A stretch of DNA of 25,868 bases, from contig DGQS01000093.1 in NCBI GenBank assembly GCA_002389785.1, forward strand, positions 1 to 25,868. The letters are read 5' to 3'. Shown piece by piece: positions 16,172 to 24,094 of this stretch. A program made the translations under genes and the position numbers. Below the pieces are notes generated by a model. It saw only the letters and a program-made list of their open reading frames with translations, did not search any database and had not been told where the DNA came from. Position 1 is the first letter of the stretch; each line of letters starts with the position of its first letter. Source of the stretch: Bacteroidetes bacterium UBA4408 (GTDB taxonomy: Bacteria; Bacteroidota; Bacteroidia; UBA4408).

Positions 16172-18112
16172 TTACTCGAGTGAAACCACCTTAAATTCAG
16201 TTCTTCGGTTGGCAGCTCTACCTTTATCGGTATCGTTGCTTTCAACCGGTTGCGTTTCTCCATAACCTTTGTAGGTTAATCGTTCGGCAGCAATTCCGTT
16301 ATTCAATAAGTAATCATAAACAGACTTTGCGCGATTCAGAGAAAGGGTTTGATTCATTTTATCATCCCCAACATTATCGGTATGCCCCGATACTTCAATT
16401 TTTACCTTAGGATTTAAGTTCAAAAAATCACCTAACTTATTGAGTTCGCTTTTTGACTCATCTTTTAAATTATACTTACCGGTTTCAAAAAAGATATTTT
16501 TGAGCACGACTTTTTCACCGGCTTTTATTGGTTTCATTGCAATATCGATGAGGTAAGGTTCAGCTTGATTTTTGTTTTCTTTCAGCGAAAAGTTTTCAGA
16601 ATAAAACAAATAACCGTTTCGTGAAGCAGTAAATGCATAATTTTTATTGGCAGGTAAACACACTAAATATTCTCCTGTACTTGAATTTGAATACATGTCA
16701 GCAACTACCTTGGAAGTTTCCAAATCAATTAATTCTAACCTGGCATCCAACAATTTTTTACTTTCTGAGTCAAATACTTTTCCTTTTACATAAGTTACAA
16801 GGGTGGGCCTTGCTTTTTCGTATAAATCAAACGAATATAAATCTAGATTACCGTATCCTTCTTTGCGATCGGCAGAAGCAAAATATGCCAGATTGCCCTT
16901 TGAATTTACAATCAATGAAAATTCATCTCCTGAAGTATTAATAGGATAGCCAATGTTTACAGGAGTTCCAAAACTTCCATCTTTTTTCATCCGTGCATAA
17001 AAAATATCGTGTCGTCCCATGCCGGGTTGCCCTTCACTGGCAAAGTACAAGGTTTTATTATCGGGATGTATAAAAGGCGACATGTCTGAATAGGCCGTAT
17101 TTATGCTATCTCCAAGATTTACCGGAGTTCCCCAGTAACCGTCTTTTGTTAAGGTACTTGACCAAATATCCTTTTCTCCTTTTCCGCCCGGACGGTTACT
17201 CACAAAATACAAGGTGTTTCCATCACTCGATAAGGATGGCTGCGAATCCCAGTATTTACTGTTAACTGGAGGCCCAACATTTTTTGGAATTCCCCATTTT
17301 TTACCTTCCTTCATTGAAAAGTATATGTCGCAGCGTCCCATGCCTCCCGGGCTGTTGCACAATGTATAAAACAAAAATTGTCCGTCGGGTGAAATACATT
17401 GAGCACCTTCATTTGCCGGAGTATTAATAGGAGGGCCAACATTGCTGCGTTTTTGCCACTGTCCATCCACTTTTTTGCTCATGTAAAAATCTTCCGATGA
17501 ATTATTCCAATCGTTGCGAATGGTATCGTCGGGCATTTTTACAGTAACAATTAAGGTTTGCTCATCTGCAGTGAGGGTGGGTAAATACTCTTCAAAACGT
17601 GTATTAACATTTGGACCTAAATTTTTTGGGTCAAATGGAACGGGCGATTTTACTGCATTTTCAGCAAAACTGGCATTGGCCAATAAATGTTCGCCTTTCT
17701 TTTTAATATCGGGACTTATTTTTTGTTGGCCGAGTAATTTTTTGAGGTGCTCTTTTGCATCGGAAAATAGTTGAAGTGCAACTTCAGATTCGGCCAAATT
17801 GTAATAATTGTTTGGAAAAAAATTTGGGTCAAGCGCAAGAGCCGCTTTATATTCGGTAATTGCTTTGTCGTATTTTTTACTGTCTTGATAAATGCCGGCC
17901 AAAACAATGTGAGCCTCAATAAAATTCGGATCACTTTCAATGGCTTTGATAAAGTCGTTTGCAGCAGCTTCATTTTTTCCCATATCATAAGCTTCCATTG
18001 CGCGTAAATAATGCTTTTTGGCTTTGTCGCTTTTGGTATGAAGCTCGGGAGTTTGAGCCAACATTGCCAGTGGCGCAACTAGTAAAAGCAAGAGGCAGAT
18101 TTTAATTCGCAT
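16172..18112 (-). CDS. PorE-like TPR / beta-propeller / OmpA family protein (candidate T9SS anchor)
   Basis: A 646-residue exported protein with a signal peptide (about 1-20, ending LAQ). TPR repeats follow (about 30-125, with NFIEAHIVLAGIYQ and PNFFPNNYYNLAE). Then come PD40/WD40-like propeller blades (about 165-430, with repeated SPDG, LYFVSNRPGG and LYFASEG), a carboxypeptidase-regulatory-like domain (about 440-515) and an OmpA C-terminal domain (about 537-646, SGHTDNVGDD, LNRAKSVYDYL). The peptidoglycan-binding pair Asp579 and Arg594 is present. This order matches PorE of Porphyromonas gingivalis, which links the T9SS to peptidoglycan. The two T9SS cargo genes in the window make that role attractive. 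PorE is described as a lipoprotein, whereas no lipobox cysteine is seen here. Bacteroidota carry several paralogs of this architecture, so orthology is not proven. It is 9 bases from queE. Confidence 0.85.
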   Translation of the reverse strand: MRIKICLLLLLVAPLAMLAQTPELHTKSDKAKKHYLRAMEAYDMGKNEAAANDFIKAIESDPNFIEAHIVLAGIYQDSKKYDKAITEYKAALALDPNFFPNNYYNLAESEVALQLFSDAKEHLKKLLGQQKISPDIKKKGEHLLANASFAENAVKSPVPFDPKNLGPNVNTRFEEYLPTLTADEQTLIVTVKMPDDTIRNDWNNSSEDFYMSKKVDGQWQKRSNVGPPINTPANEGAQCISPDGQFLFYTLCNSPGGMGRCDIYFSMKEGKKWGIPKNVGPPVNSKYWDSQPSLSSDGNTLYFVSNRPGGKGEKDIWSSTLTKDGYWGTPVNLGDSINTAYSDMSPFIHPDNKTLYFASEGQPGMGRHDIFYARMKKDGSFGTPVNIGYPINTSGDEFSLIVNSKGNLAYFASADRKEGYGNLDLYSFDLYEKARPTLVTYVKGKVFDSESKKLLDARLELIDLETSKVVADMYSNSSTGEYLVCLPANKNYAFTASRNGYLFYSENFSLKENKNQAEPYLIDIAMKPIKAGEKVVLKNIFFETGKYNLKDESKSELNKLGDFLNLNPKVKIEVSGHTDNVGDDKMNQTLSLNRAKSVYDYLLNNGIAAERLTYKGYGETQPVESNDTDKGRAANRRTEFKVVSLE

Positions 18113-18121
18113 AAATGAAGG

Positions 18122-18775
18122 TTAAGGAATATGAAGGTATTTGTGAGTTTGAAGTGAAATGTTCCATTTGGGATGCTTCATTACATAGTCGACCAAAAGT
18201 GGCGTCATTTGTTCACGACGGCTCCATTCAGGTTGCAGAAATAAGCGGCAAGTAGGATTCAATTTTAACACTTGCGCTGCATTTTGTTCTGCCCATTCAA
18301 AATCATTCTTATTGTAAATAATTACCTTGAGTTCGTGTGCTTTTTCAAAAATTGTTGGTAAGGGTGGGCTAGTTTTTTTTGGCGACAAACAAATCCAATC
18401 CCAGGTTCCACTGAGAGGATATGCACCACTGGTTTCAATAAATGCTTGTATTTGGTGTTTTTTTAATTGTGCAGTAAGGTAATTGAGGTTATAGGTGAGC
18501 GGTTCACCACCGGTAACCACCACAGCTTTTGCAGGAAAAGATGCGGCATGCGCAACAATAGTATCGGCAAGGGTAGGGGCATGCAGTGCAGCATTCCAGC
18601 TTTCTTTAACATCGCACCAATGGCAACCAACATCACAACCGCCCAGGCGAATAAAATAGGCAGGCTTTCCGGTGTTGGCACCTTCTCCCTGAATGGTATA
18701 AAACTCTTCCATCAGCGGTAACATTGTACCTTCTTCAATTTCCTGAGCAAATGTTATTTCAGCGTTTGAATTCAT
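18122..18775 (-). CDS. queE: 7-carboxy-7-deazaguanine synthase QueE
   Basis: A 217-residue radical-SAM enzyme that contracts 6-carboxytetrahydropterin to 7-carboxy-7-deazaguanine in the queuosine precursor pathway. The cluster-binding motif C-x3-C-x2-C is at Cys47, Cys51 and Cys54 (GGCDVGCHWCD), the QueE variant of the radical-SAM signature. FYTIQGEG (about 25-32), VVTGGEP and LSPKK are also typical. The frame extends to a TTG at 18784. I chose ATG 18775, because the TTG falls in a promoter-like box. ATG 18724 (MLPLMEEFY) is an alternative closer to the usual family start. It is the first gene of a tight run with the PorE-like protein and the hydrolase. Other queuosine genes are not in the window. 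Confidence 0.92.
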   Translation of the reverse strand: MNSNAEITFAQEIEEGTMLPLMEEFYTIQGEGANTGKPAYFIRLGGCDVGCHWCDVKESWNAALHAPTLADTIVAHAASFPAKAVVVTGGEPLTYNLNYLTAQLKKHQIQAFIETSGAYPLSGTWDWICLSPKKTSPPLPTIFEKAHELKVIIYNKNDFEWAEQNAAQVLKLNPTCRLFLQPEWSRREQMTPLLVDYVMKHPKWNISLQTHKYLHIP

Positions 18776-18781
18776 AGCATG

Positions 18782-18789
18782 CAAAAGTA
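18782..18789 (-). promoter_or_regulatory. Possible -7 box for the queE operon
   Basis: TACTTTTG followed by C on the minus strand fits TAnnTTTG. No TTTG is found 17-23 bases upstream. If used, the transcript would begin almost at ATG 18775, making it nearly leaderless or favouring the ATG at 18724. Confidence 0.3.
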
Positions 18790-19104
18790 AGCAAATATTG
18801 GTGCTTATATTTGATCCTAACTAAAGGCTTTTTAAAATCTATCTTTTGATGCTCGAGAGAAGTATCGGAGATGTGATGGAAGGCAACATTTTGAAAGATT
18901 AAGTAGATATAGAGCAACGATAAGTAAAGGAATTTATTTTATGATTTTTTAAGCAAAATGCAACTTCACATAGGGCGTTTTAAATAAAATGGATTGAGAT
19001 TTTTTGACAATAAATTTTGCTTTAACAATTGCAGAATAAAAAACTTCAAGCGGCTAATTCAGTTTCTTCCATTCACGGTTCTACGTATTAATTTTAGATA
19101 GTTG
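18790..19104. other. Intergenic region between divergent queE and DoxX-like genes; no gene seen
   Basis: About 315 AT-rich bases. I find no convincing coding frame, hairpin with T tract, tRNA or repeat here. Promoter-like boxes lie at its two edges. Confidence 0.6.
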
Positions 19105-19112
19105 TATCTTTG
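19105..19112 (+). promoter_or_regulatory. Possible -7 box for the DoxX-like gene
   Basis: TATCTTTG fits TAnnTTTG and lies 21 bases before the ATG at 19134. It overlaps the TTG at 19110 that would otherwise extend the frame. No matching TTG is seen at 17-23 bases upstream. Confidence 0.4.
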
Positions 19113-19133
19113 AAAAAAATTGAAGCAATTACT

Positions 19134-19532
19134 ATGTTACAAAGTACTTCATTCGAATTTATTGGACCAATTTTAGTTTCCTTATTTTTTGCCATACTTT
19201 TTTTGCAATCGTCCTTTGATAAATTGCTCAACCGAAATGGTAACATTGAGTACCTCACCGAAGTATTTCACGAAAGTATATTTAAAAATAGAGTAGGTAT
19301 ACTTTTTATCTTAATTACTTGTCTTGAATTACTATCCGGTTTAACTTGTTTTTTGGGTGTTTTTCAATCATTGTATGGAAATTTATTATTTGCACGAATA
19401 GGAATTGTGCTTTCAAGTGCTAGTTTGCTTTGTTTGTTTTTGGGATTAAGAATAGCAAAGGATTATGCAGGAGCCGCCGGCTTAACCGCATATTTTGCAG
19501 TAGCCTTAGTTGGGTTTTTGATACTGCTATAA
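19134..19532 (+). CDS. DoxX-like small integral membrane protein
   Basis: A 132-residue protein with four probable membrane helices (about 8-24, 53-72, 81-102 and 112-132). The FLQSSFDKLLNRNGNIEYL loop after helix 1 resembles the DoxX/DUF6041-type loop (F..AG..K....), and the four-helix size fits that superfamily. Function in this family is poorly defined; some members take part in redox stress or quinone-linked steps. The frame extends to TTG 19110, but I chose ATG 19134 because of the promoter-like box. It is convergent with the next membrane gene, only 41 bases apart. The family assignment is moderate; the membrane nature is secure. Confidence 0.65.
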   Translation: MLQSTSFEFIGPILVSLFFAILFLQSSFDKLLNRNGNIEYLTEVFHESIFKNRVGILFILITCLELLSGLTCFLGVFQSLYGNLLFARIGIVLSSASLLCLFLGLRIAKDYAGAAGLTAYFAVALVGFLILL

Positions 19533-19573
19533 TTTGGATGATAGAATGCTGTGTTGGTATTAAATTAGCTTGA

Positions 19574-20965
19574 TTATTCGGGAGAACTCCTACTAAAAAT
19601 GCCATATTTTATACCCATGGCTTTTTGTAAATGCCGGTTGGTATAAAACGTACTATCCTGCGAAAGTTCCGCCGAATAAAGCATTCCGCTTGATGGCAAG
19701 GTATCCAATTTCAAACCTGCAATACCTGTTTTAAGTTCATTTTGTGAAAGAATTTCCATTCGCTGCCGATATGCGGTATCGTATTTTTTTAATGTTGATG
19801 TTTGTGAGAACAGTGTATAAACTAAAAACGTAAGCAAACAGCAAGCATGAATCACTTTAAAACGCAGAAGTTGTTTATTCGATATTTTTAGCGACATGCC
19901 GGCAATCAAAAACCAAAGGCTTAGGCTACAACCAATTAAAAAACTTAATTGACTAAGAGCTCGAGCAGGAGGTGTTTCGCTTAATATAACCGACGCGGGA
20001 ACAAGCATTAGGAAACAGAATAGTATAAATACTAGAAATGCCTTGCCGGTTTTTTTCAAAAATTGTAACCCGGTAACCACTGTTCTGTTTTTTACATCGG
20101 CTCCTATAAAAAACCAGGGAATGCAAAACAGAAGCGATTTCCAAAAGGGGCCCATCAAAAATAGATAAGCACATTTTAACAAAGCTTTAAAAGGGATTAA
20201 GGCACTGTAAGCTACACCAGGATGAGGTAATTGCGAGTGTCTTAGTTCATTTCCCGGTGCCATTGCTGTAAAACCAAATGAAAGCAAAAGCAACACAATT
20301 GCGATACTTATTTTTCGAATTTGAAAAGAAATACGGATGCTTGTAATTAAATCGAATTTAAAATAAGAAACGAGGCTTATCAAAAATAAAATGATACAAC
20401 TTACAATTGCAAACGATTCGCTGGCTCCTCCAATATAAATAGGAGCAAACAACAAAATAAAGTATCCTGCAAAAGAATTGTTGGGAGATATTAATTCATT
20501 CAATAATAATAAAAACAAAAGCAAGCTGATTAAGTAGGAGCAAACAGCGGTATACCAAAACCAGGTTTCAGCAATTGAAAAACTCGCAAAGAAAAAACTT
20601 CCCAAAAATAAAACTGCATTGAGCAAGGATTCACTTTTACTGATGGTAATTGATGCAAAAAAACAAATTCTGATTACGCACAGGTAACAAGTATATAGGC
20701 TAGTTAGAAAAATAACCAAAGTAAAAACCGGTAAAAAGTATGCATTTGAAGCAGTTTCGAGTAAGCCCGCAGTTAGCGCATAAGCTACCCATCTGCCACT
20801 GAAAGTAGTGTAACACATATTTACTGTAGCCAAAGTTCCGATAGTTTTTTGGGAGGCTATAAAGAAAAAATCATCGGCAGCAAAATGTGTATAGTAGCTA
20901 AGTACTACAAAGAGCGTCAAAAGGAGCACTGCACAAATTCGAAGTACCAATCGATAGTTTTGCAA
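19574..20965 (-). CDS. Polytopic membrane protein, DUF6056/GT-C-like
   Basis: A 463-residue protein with about eleven hydrophobic segments between residues 5 and 385, followed by a soluble C-terminal tail (about 390-463). Directly after the first helix it has YYTHFAADDFFF, an acidic DD pair in the first periplasmic loop, and soon after it SGRWVAYAL. This arrangement recalls DUF6056 proteins and GT-C glycosyltransferases, whose first loop carries the catalytic or metal-binding acid. I infer a possible lipid-linked sugar transferase but see no direct proof. The start is a TTG at 20965. No ATG precedes it before an in-frame stop at 20978, and the first internal ATG would delete helix 1. No glycan genes are adjacent. 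Confidence 0.7.
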   Translation of the reverse strand: MQNYRLVLRICAVLLLTLFVVLSYYTHFAADDFFFIASQKTIGTLATVNMCYTTFSGRWVAYALTAGLLETASNAYFLPVFTLVIFLTSLYTCYLCVIRICFFASITISKSESLLNAVLFLGSFFFASFSIAETWFWYTAVCSYLISLLLFLLLLNELISPNNSFAGYFILLFAPIYIGGASESFAIVSCIILFLISLVSYFKFDLITSIRISFQIRKISIAIVLLLLSFGFTAMAPGNELRHSQLPHPGVAYSALIPFKALLKCAYLFLMGPFWKSLLFCIPWFFIGADVKNRTVVTGLQFLKKTGKAFLVFILFCFLMLVPASVILSETPPARALSQLSFLIGCSLSLWFLIAGMSLKISNKQLLRFKVIHACCLLTFLVYTLFSQTSTLKKYDTAYRQRMEILSQNELKTGIAGLKLDTLPSSGMLYSAELSQDSTFYTNRHLQKAMGIKYGIFSRSSPE

Positions 20966-21101
20966 GAGTAAATATTGTTAATAGTTGACCGGATGAAATT
21001 CAAGTTTATTTATGAATAATGCAAAAAGGAGCAAGAAGTGTAAAAAATACAGCATAAAAAATTGAATTGGCTAAGCTTAAAAAATTAGTTTTCTTTGTAA
21101 A

Positions 21102-21830
21102 GTGAAAAAGCAAATTCCCAATTTCATTACTTGTCTCAACCTCATTTGTGGTTGTTTGGCACTGATAAGTGTATTTCATAAGGCACTCGACTTGGCTGCT
21201 TATTTGTTGGCAGCAGCAGCTATTTTCGATTTTTTAGATGGTGCGGTGGCTCGTTTACTTCATGTTAAATCGGAACTTGGCAAGCAACTCGATTCCTTAG
21301 CCGATATGGTTACTTTTGGAGTAGTACCCGGATTTATTATGTATCAGCTCATTACTACATCGGTTTTCGAAACTTATGGAATGCTCAACAACAGCGATAT
21401 AAAATGGAACATTGCTTATTTGGGTTTAATGATTCCAGTTTTTTCGGCCTTGCGCTTAGCAAAATTTAATATTGACACTCGTCAATCTGAATCTTTTATT
21501 GGCGTTCCGGTTCCGGCCAATACCATACTTATAGCTTCATTGCCGCTGATTTTGATTTATCAACCCGATTCTTTTATTGCTGCACCTCTGCATCGTTTAC
21601 CTGTATTGATTTGTATTACCATTGTAAGTTCATTTTTAATGGTAAGTGAAATACCCTTGTTTTCCTTAAAATTCAAAAACTTCAGTTGGAAAGAAAATAA
21701 AATACGTTTTATATTTCTTCTACTTTCTTTGGTGTTTCTGGTTTTGTTTCAATATACGGGTTTACCCTTCATCATTTTACTATATGTGTTGCTTTCGGTT
21801 TTGAATAACTTTGTATTCAACCGTTCTTAG
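21102..21830 (+). CDS. pssA: CDP-diacylglycerol--serine O-phosphatidyltransferase
   Basis: A 242-residue inner-membrane enzyme joining CDP-diacylglycerol and serine to give phosphatidylserine, the precursor of phosphatidylethanolamine. The CDP-alcohol phosphotransferase signature D-G-x2-A-R-x8-G-x3-D-x3-D is complete, with D46, G47, A50, R51, G60, D64 and D68. Several membrane helices follow (about 90-240). The opening IPNFITCLNLICGCLA is typical of the PssA branch. Start is GTG 21102, directly preceded by CTTTGTAAA; no ATG is available nearby. psd, the decarboxylase often paired with it, is not in the window. It is followed in the same direction by purS after 57 bases. Confidence 0.92.
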   Translation: MKKQIPNFITCLNLICGCLALISVFHKALDLAAYLLAAAAIFDFLDGAVARLLHVKSELGKQLDSLADMVTFGVVPGFIMYQLITTSVFETYGMLNNSDIKWNIAYLGLMIPVFSALRLAKFNIDTRQSESFIGVPVPANTILIASLPLILIYQPDSFIAAPLHRLPVLICITIVSSFLMVSEIPLFSLKFKNFSWKENKIRFIFLLLSLVFLVLFQYTGLPFIILLYVLLSVLNNFVFNRS

Positions 21831-21887
21831 TGCATCAAAACAATAAAAATTAAAATATATCAATTAATACAATCAATACTTTGAACA

Positions 21888-22139
21888 ATGAAATTTAGAG
21901 CCGAAATAGACGTTATGCCATTAAAAGCATTACTTGATCCGCAAGGAAAAGCAGTTACAGCAAGCATGAAAAACTTACACTTATCTGAAATCGAAAATGT
22001 TCGCATCGGAAAGCACATCACCCTTGAAGTGGAAGCCGACACAAAGGAAACTGCTCATTCAAAGGTAGATGAGGCATGTAAGAAATTGTTGGCAAATCAA
22101 ATTATGGAAAGTTACCATTTTGAATTGGTGCAGGAATAA
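21888..22139 (+). CDS. purS: Phosphoribosylformylglycinamidine synthase subunit PurS
   Basis: An 83-residue small subunit that bridges the PurQ glutaminase and the small-form PurL synthetase in the fourth step of de novo purine synthesis. The whole chain matches the family: FRAEIDVMPLKALLDPQGKAV (about 3-23), LSEIENVRIGKHITLEVEA (about 32-50) and a helix with CKKLLANQIMESYHFEL at the end. Presence of a separate PurS implies this organism uses the three-part PurSQL enzyme. purQ and purL are not in the window, so the gene stands apart from its partners. The next gene starts 35 bases on. Confidence 0.93.
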   Translation: MKFRAEIDVMPLKALLDPQGKAVTASMKNLHLSEIENVRIGKHITLEVEADTKETAHSKVDEACKKLLANQIMESYHFELVQE

Positions 22140-22174
22140 AAAAACGGAATGCGCAAATTGAGTAAATTTCAGCC

Positions 22175-22966
22175 ATGGCGCAAAATTTAAGCATTGTAAT
22201 ACTAGGTTCAGGAAACGTTGCTACGCAGTTGGCATTAGCATTGAAGCGACGCAATTGCAGCATACTTTCTATTTACAGTAAAACTTTAGCTAATGCCCAA
22301 ACACTGGCTGCGAAAGTAAAAGCAGCTGCAACAAACTCGCTTACCCAACTACCTCAAAATGCAGATGTTTACATAGTAGCGGTAAAGGACGACGCGATTG
22401 AAGAGTTGTTATCTAAACTTGTCTTTGTACCCGGTTTAATTATTCACACTTCTGGATCGGTGAGCAGTTCAGTATTTGCAAAAAAATTTGCTAGTTATGG
22501 AGTTTTATATCCGCTTCAAACTTTCACTAAAACGAGGTCCATCGATTTTAAAAAGGTGCCCATCTTACTTGAAGCAAATTCGCCCAAAGCCTTCAAATTG
22601 ATTAAACAGCTTGCTTCCTTGCTCAGTAAAAACATCACGGTAATAAATTCCGAACAGCGCAAGGCAGTGCATATTGCTGCGGTATTTGCCTGTAACTTCA
22701 CCAATCATATGTTTACTGTTGCGGAGCAATTACTACAACAACAAGAACTTCCTTTTTCCTTGTTACATCCATTAATTCAAGAAACAGCAGCTAAAGCACA
22801 AAAGGGTTCACCACAATTTTTACAAACAGGACCGGCAATTCGAAATGACAAAAAAGTGATGAATCAGCATTTGAGTTTTTTGAAAAACGAAAAAGGTTTT
22901 AAAAAAATATATACATTAGTATCCAAAAGTATTCTAGATTTTACTAACCGGAATGAAGGAAAATAG
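22175..22966 (+). CDS. Rossmann-like and DUF2520 domain protein
   Basis: A 263-residue cytoplasmic protein. The N-terminal Rossmann-like domain opens with SIVILGSGNVATQLALAL (about 6-23) and has VAVKDDAIEEL (about 69-79), resembling the ProC/F420-NADP oxidoreductase nucleotide fold. The DUF2520 helical domain (about 130-255) includes HIAAVFACNFTNHMF and LHPLIQETAAKA, both very typical. The biochemical function is unknown, though a dehydrogenase-like role is usually inferred. Its last 14 bases overlap the start of the SiaB-like kinase, so the two are likely translationally coupled. Confidence 0.9.
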   Translation: MAQNLSIVILGSGNVATQLALALKRRNCSILSIYSKTLANAQTLAAKVKAAATNSLTQLPQNADVYIVAVKDDAIEELLSKLVFVPGLIIHTSGSVSSSVFAKKFASYGVLYPLQTFTKTRSIDFKKVPILLEANSPKAFKLIKQLASLLSKNITVINSEQRKAVHIAAVFACNFTNHMFTVAEQLLQQQELPFSLLHPLIQETAAKAQKGSPQFLQTGPAIRNDKKVMNQHLSFLKNEKGFKKIYTLVSKSILDFTNRNEGK

Positions 22967-24092
22967 CGAGCTTAGTTTTGTTTATCAGTTGTACACCCAC
23001 CTATCTGCATTTAGCTTAAGCTATATTTATAAAGGTGATTTTAGTGATCATTTGAACGAAACCATTTTATCGTTGGCCGAAACAAACATGCAAATTGTGA
23101 ATGAACCTTCGGCTTTAAAAAAGAAGGTTTTTTTCATCATGGTGGAGTCGCTTCAAAATATTACTCGACATACCGAAGCAGTTGATGATCTGTCAAATGA
23201 CAATTCTAGTTTGTTTATCATTCAGCGTAAAGCACAAGATTATTATATCACTTCCGGAAACTTAATCGACGTTGACAAAGTTGAGCCCTTGGTGCACAAG
23301 CTTGAAAAAGTAAATAGTTTAGATCCGGAAAGCCTCAAAAGCTATTACCGTGAAGTATTGGATATGGGCGAATTGTCGAATAAAGGTGGGGCCGGTTTAG
23401 GATTAATTGAAATGGCGCGTAAATCGGGAAACAAATTAGCCTTTGCTTTCAATCCGATTAATACAAAAAAATCGTTTTTTTACTTTCAATCAAAGGTTAC
23501 ACTTTCGGGTGGTAAAGATAATACACTTGACCATATTGAGCCGGAAGCATTGGATGCCGCAAAAAGCTTTCACCAAATTGTGCTGAATAAAAATCTGAAT
23601 TTTGTTTTTCAAGGTGATTTTAACCACGAAAACATGAAAACGGTTCTAAACATGACCGAAGGCAATATGAGCAGAGACAATCAACTATTGTTTAGAAAAC
23701 GGATTGTAAATATTATTGTTGAGTTAATACAAAATATTTACAAGCATGCAAATACTACGCTCGACGGAAACGAGAAACACAAAGGAGTTTTTATGATTGA
23801 ACGACACGAAGAGCGTTACATCATTACTTCCGGGAATTTAATTTATGCATCAAGAGTTCCTGCTTTAACTGAGAAATTAGAACGTGTAAATAACTCGGAT
23901 TCATCCAAACTGTCGGAATTATTTAATAGTTTATTGATGGCCGAAGAACGGGTTGATCAGCGTGGAGCGGGGCTGGGATTAATTGACATGAAGTTAAAAA
24001 GTAAACACAATTTATCTTACCTGATTCAACCTGTTGACGCAGACTTTGCGTTTTTTACAGTTCAGGTAAAGATTGAAGATATTGCCAACTAA
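22953..24092 (+). CDS. siaB: Tandem double-domain SiaB-family protein kinase (DUF6272)
   Basis: A 379-residue cytoplasmic protein made of two related SiaB-like units of the GHKL/Bergerat ATPase type. Unit 1 is about 1-185 and unit 2 about 195-379. Each has an E-x3-N box followed by histidine (E65, N69, H73; E257, N261, H265), then an ITSGNLI strand (about 99-105 and 290-296) and a GAGLGLI loop (146-152 and 338-344). The repeat period is 192 residues. Known SiaB is a single unit of about 180 residues that phosphorylates SiaC on a threonine. Both units here keep the visible ATP-site residues, so neither is obviously dead. The gene overlaps DUF2520 by 14 bases and is followed after 2 bases by siaC. 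The phosphatase SiaA and cyclase SiaD of Pseudomonas are not in the window. Kinase activity is inferred from family and partner. Confidence 0.85.
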   Translation: MKENSELSFVYQLYTHLSAFSLSYIYKGDFSDHLNETILSLAETNMQIVNEPSALKKKVFFIMVESLQNITRHTEAVDDLSNDNSSLFIIQRKAQDYYITSGNLIDVDKVEPLVHKLEKVNSLDPESLKSYYREVLDMGELSNKGGAGLGLIEMARKSGNKLAFAFNPINTKKSFFYFQSKVTLSGGKDNTLDHIEPEALDAAKSFHQIVLNKNLNFVFQGDFNHENMKTVLNMTEGNMSRDNQLLFRKRIVNIIVELIQNIYKHANTTLDGNEKHKGVFMIERHEERYIITSGNLIYASRVPALTEKLERVNNSDSSKLSELFNSLLMAEERVDQRGAGLGLIDMKLKSKHNLSYLIQPVDADFAFFTVQVKIEDIAN

Positions 24093-24094
24093 AT

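Noticed and set aside
16633..16941. A 102-residue plus-strand frame
   Set aside because: It is antisense to the PorE-like beta-propeller, which is clearly the real coding strand.
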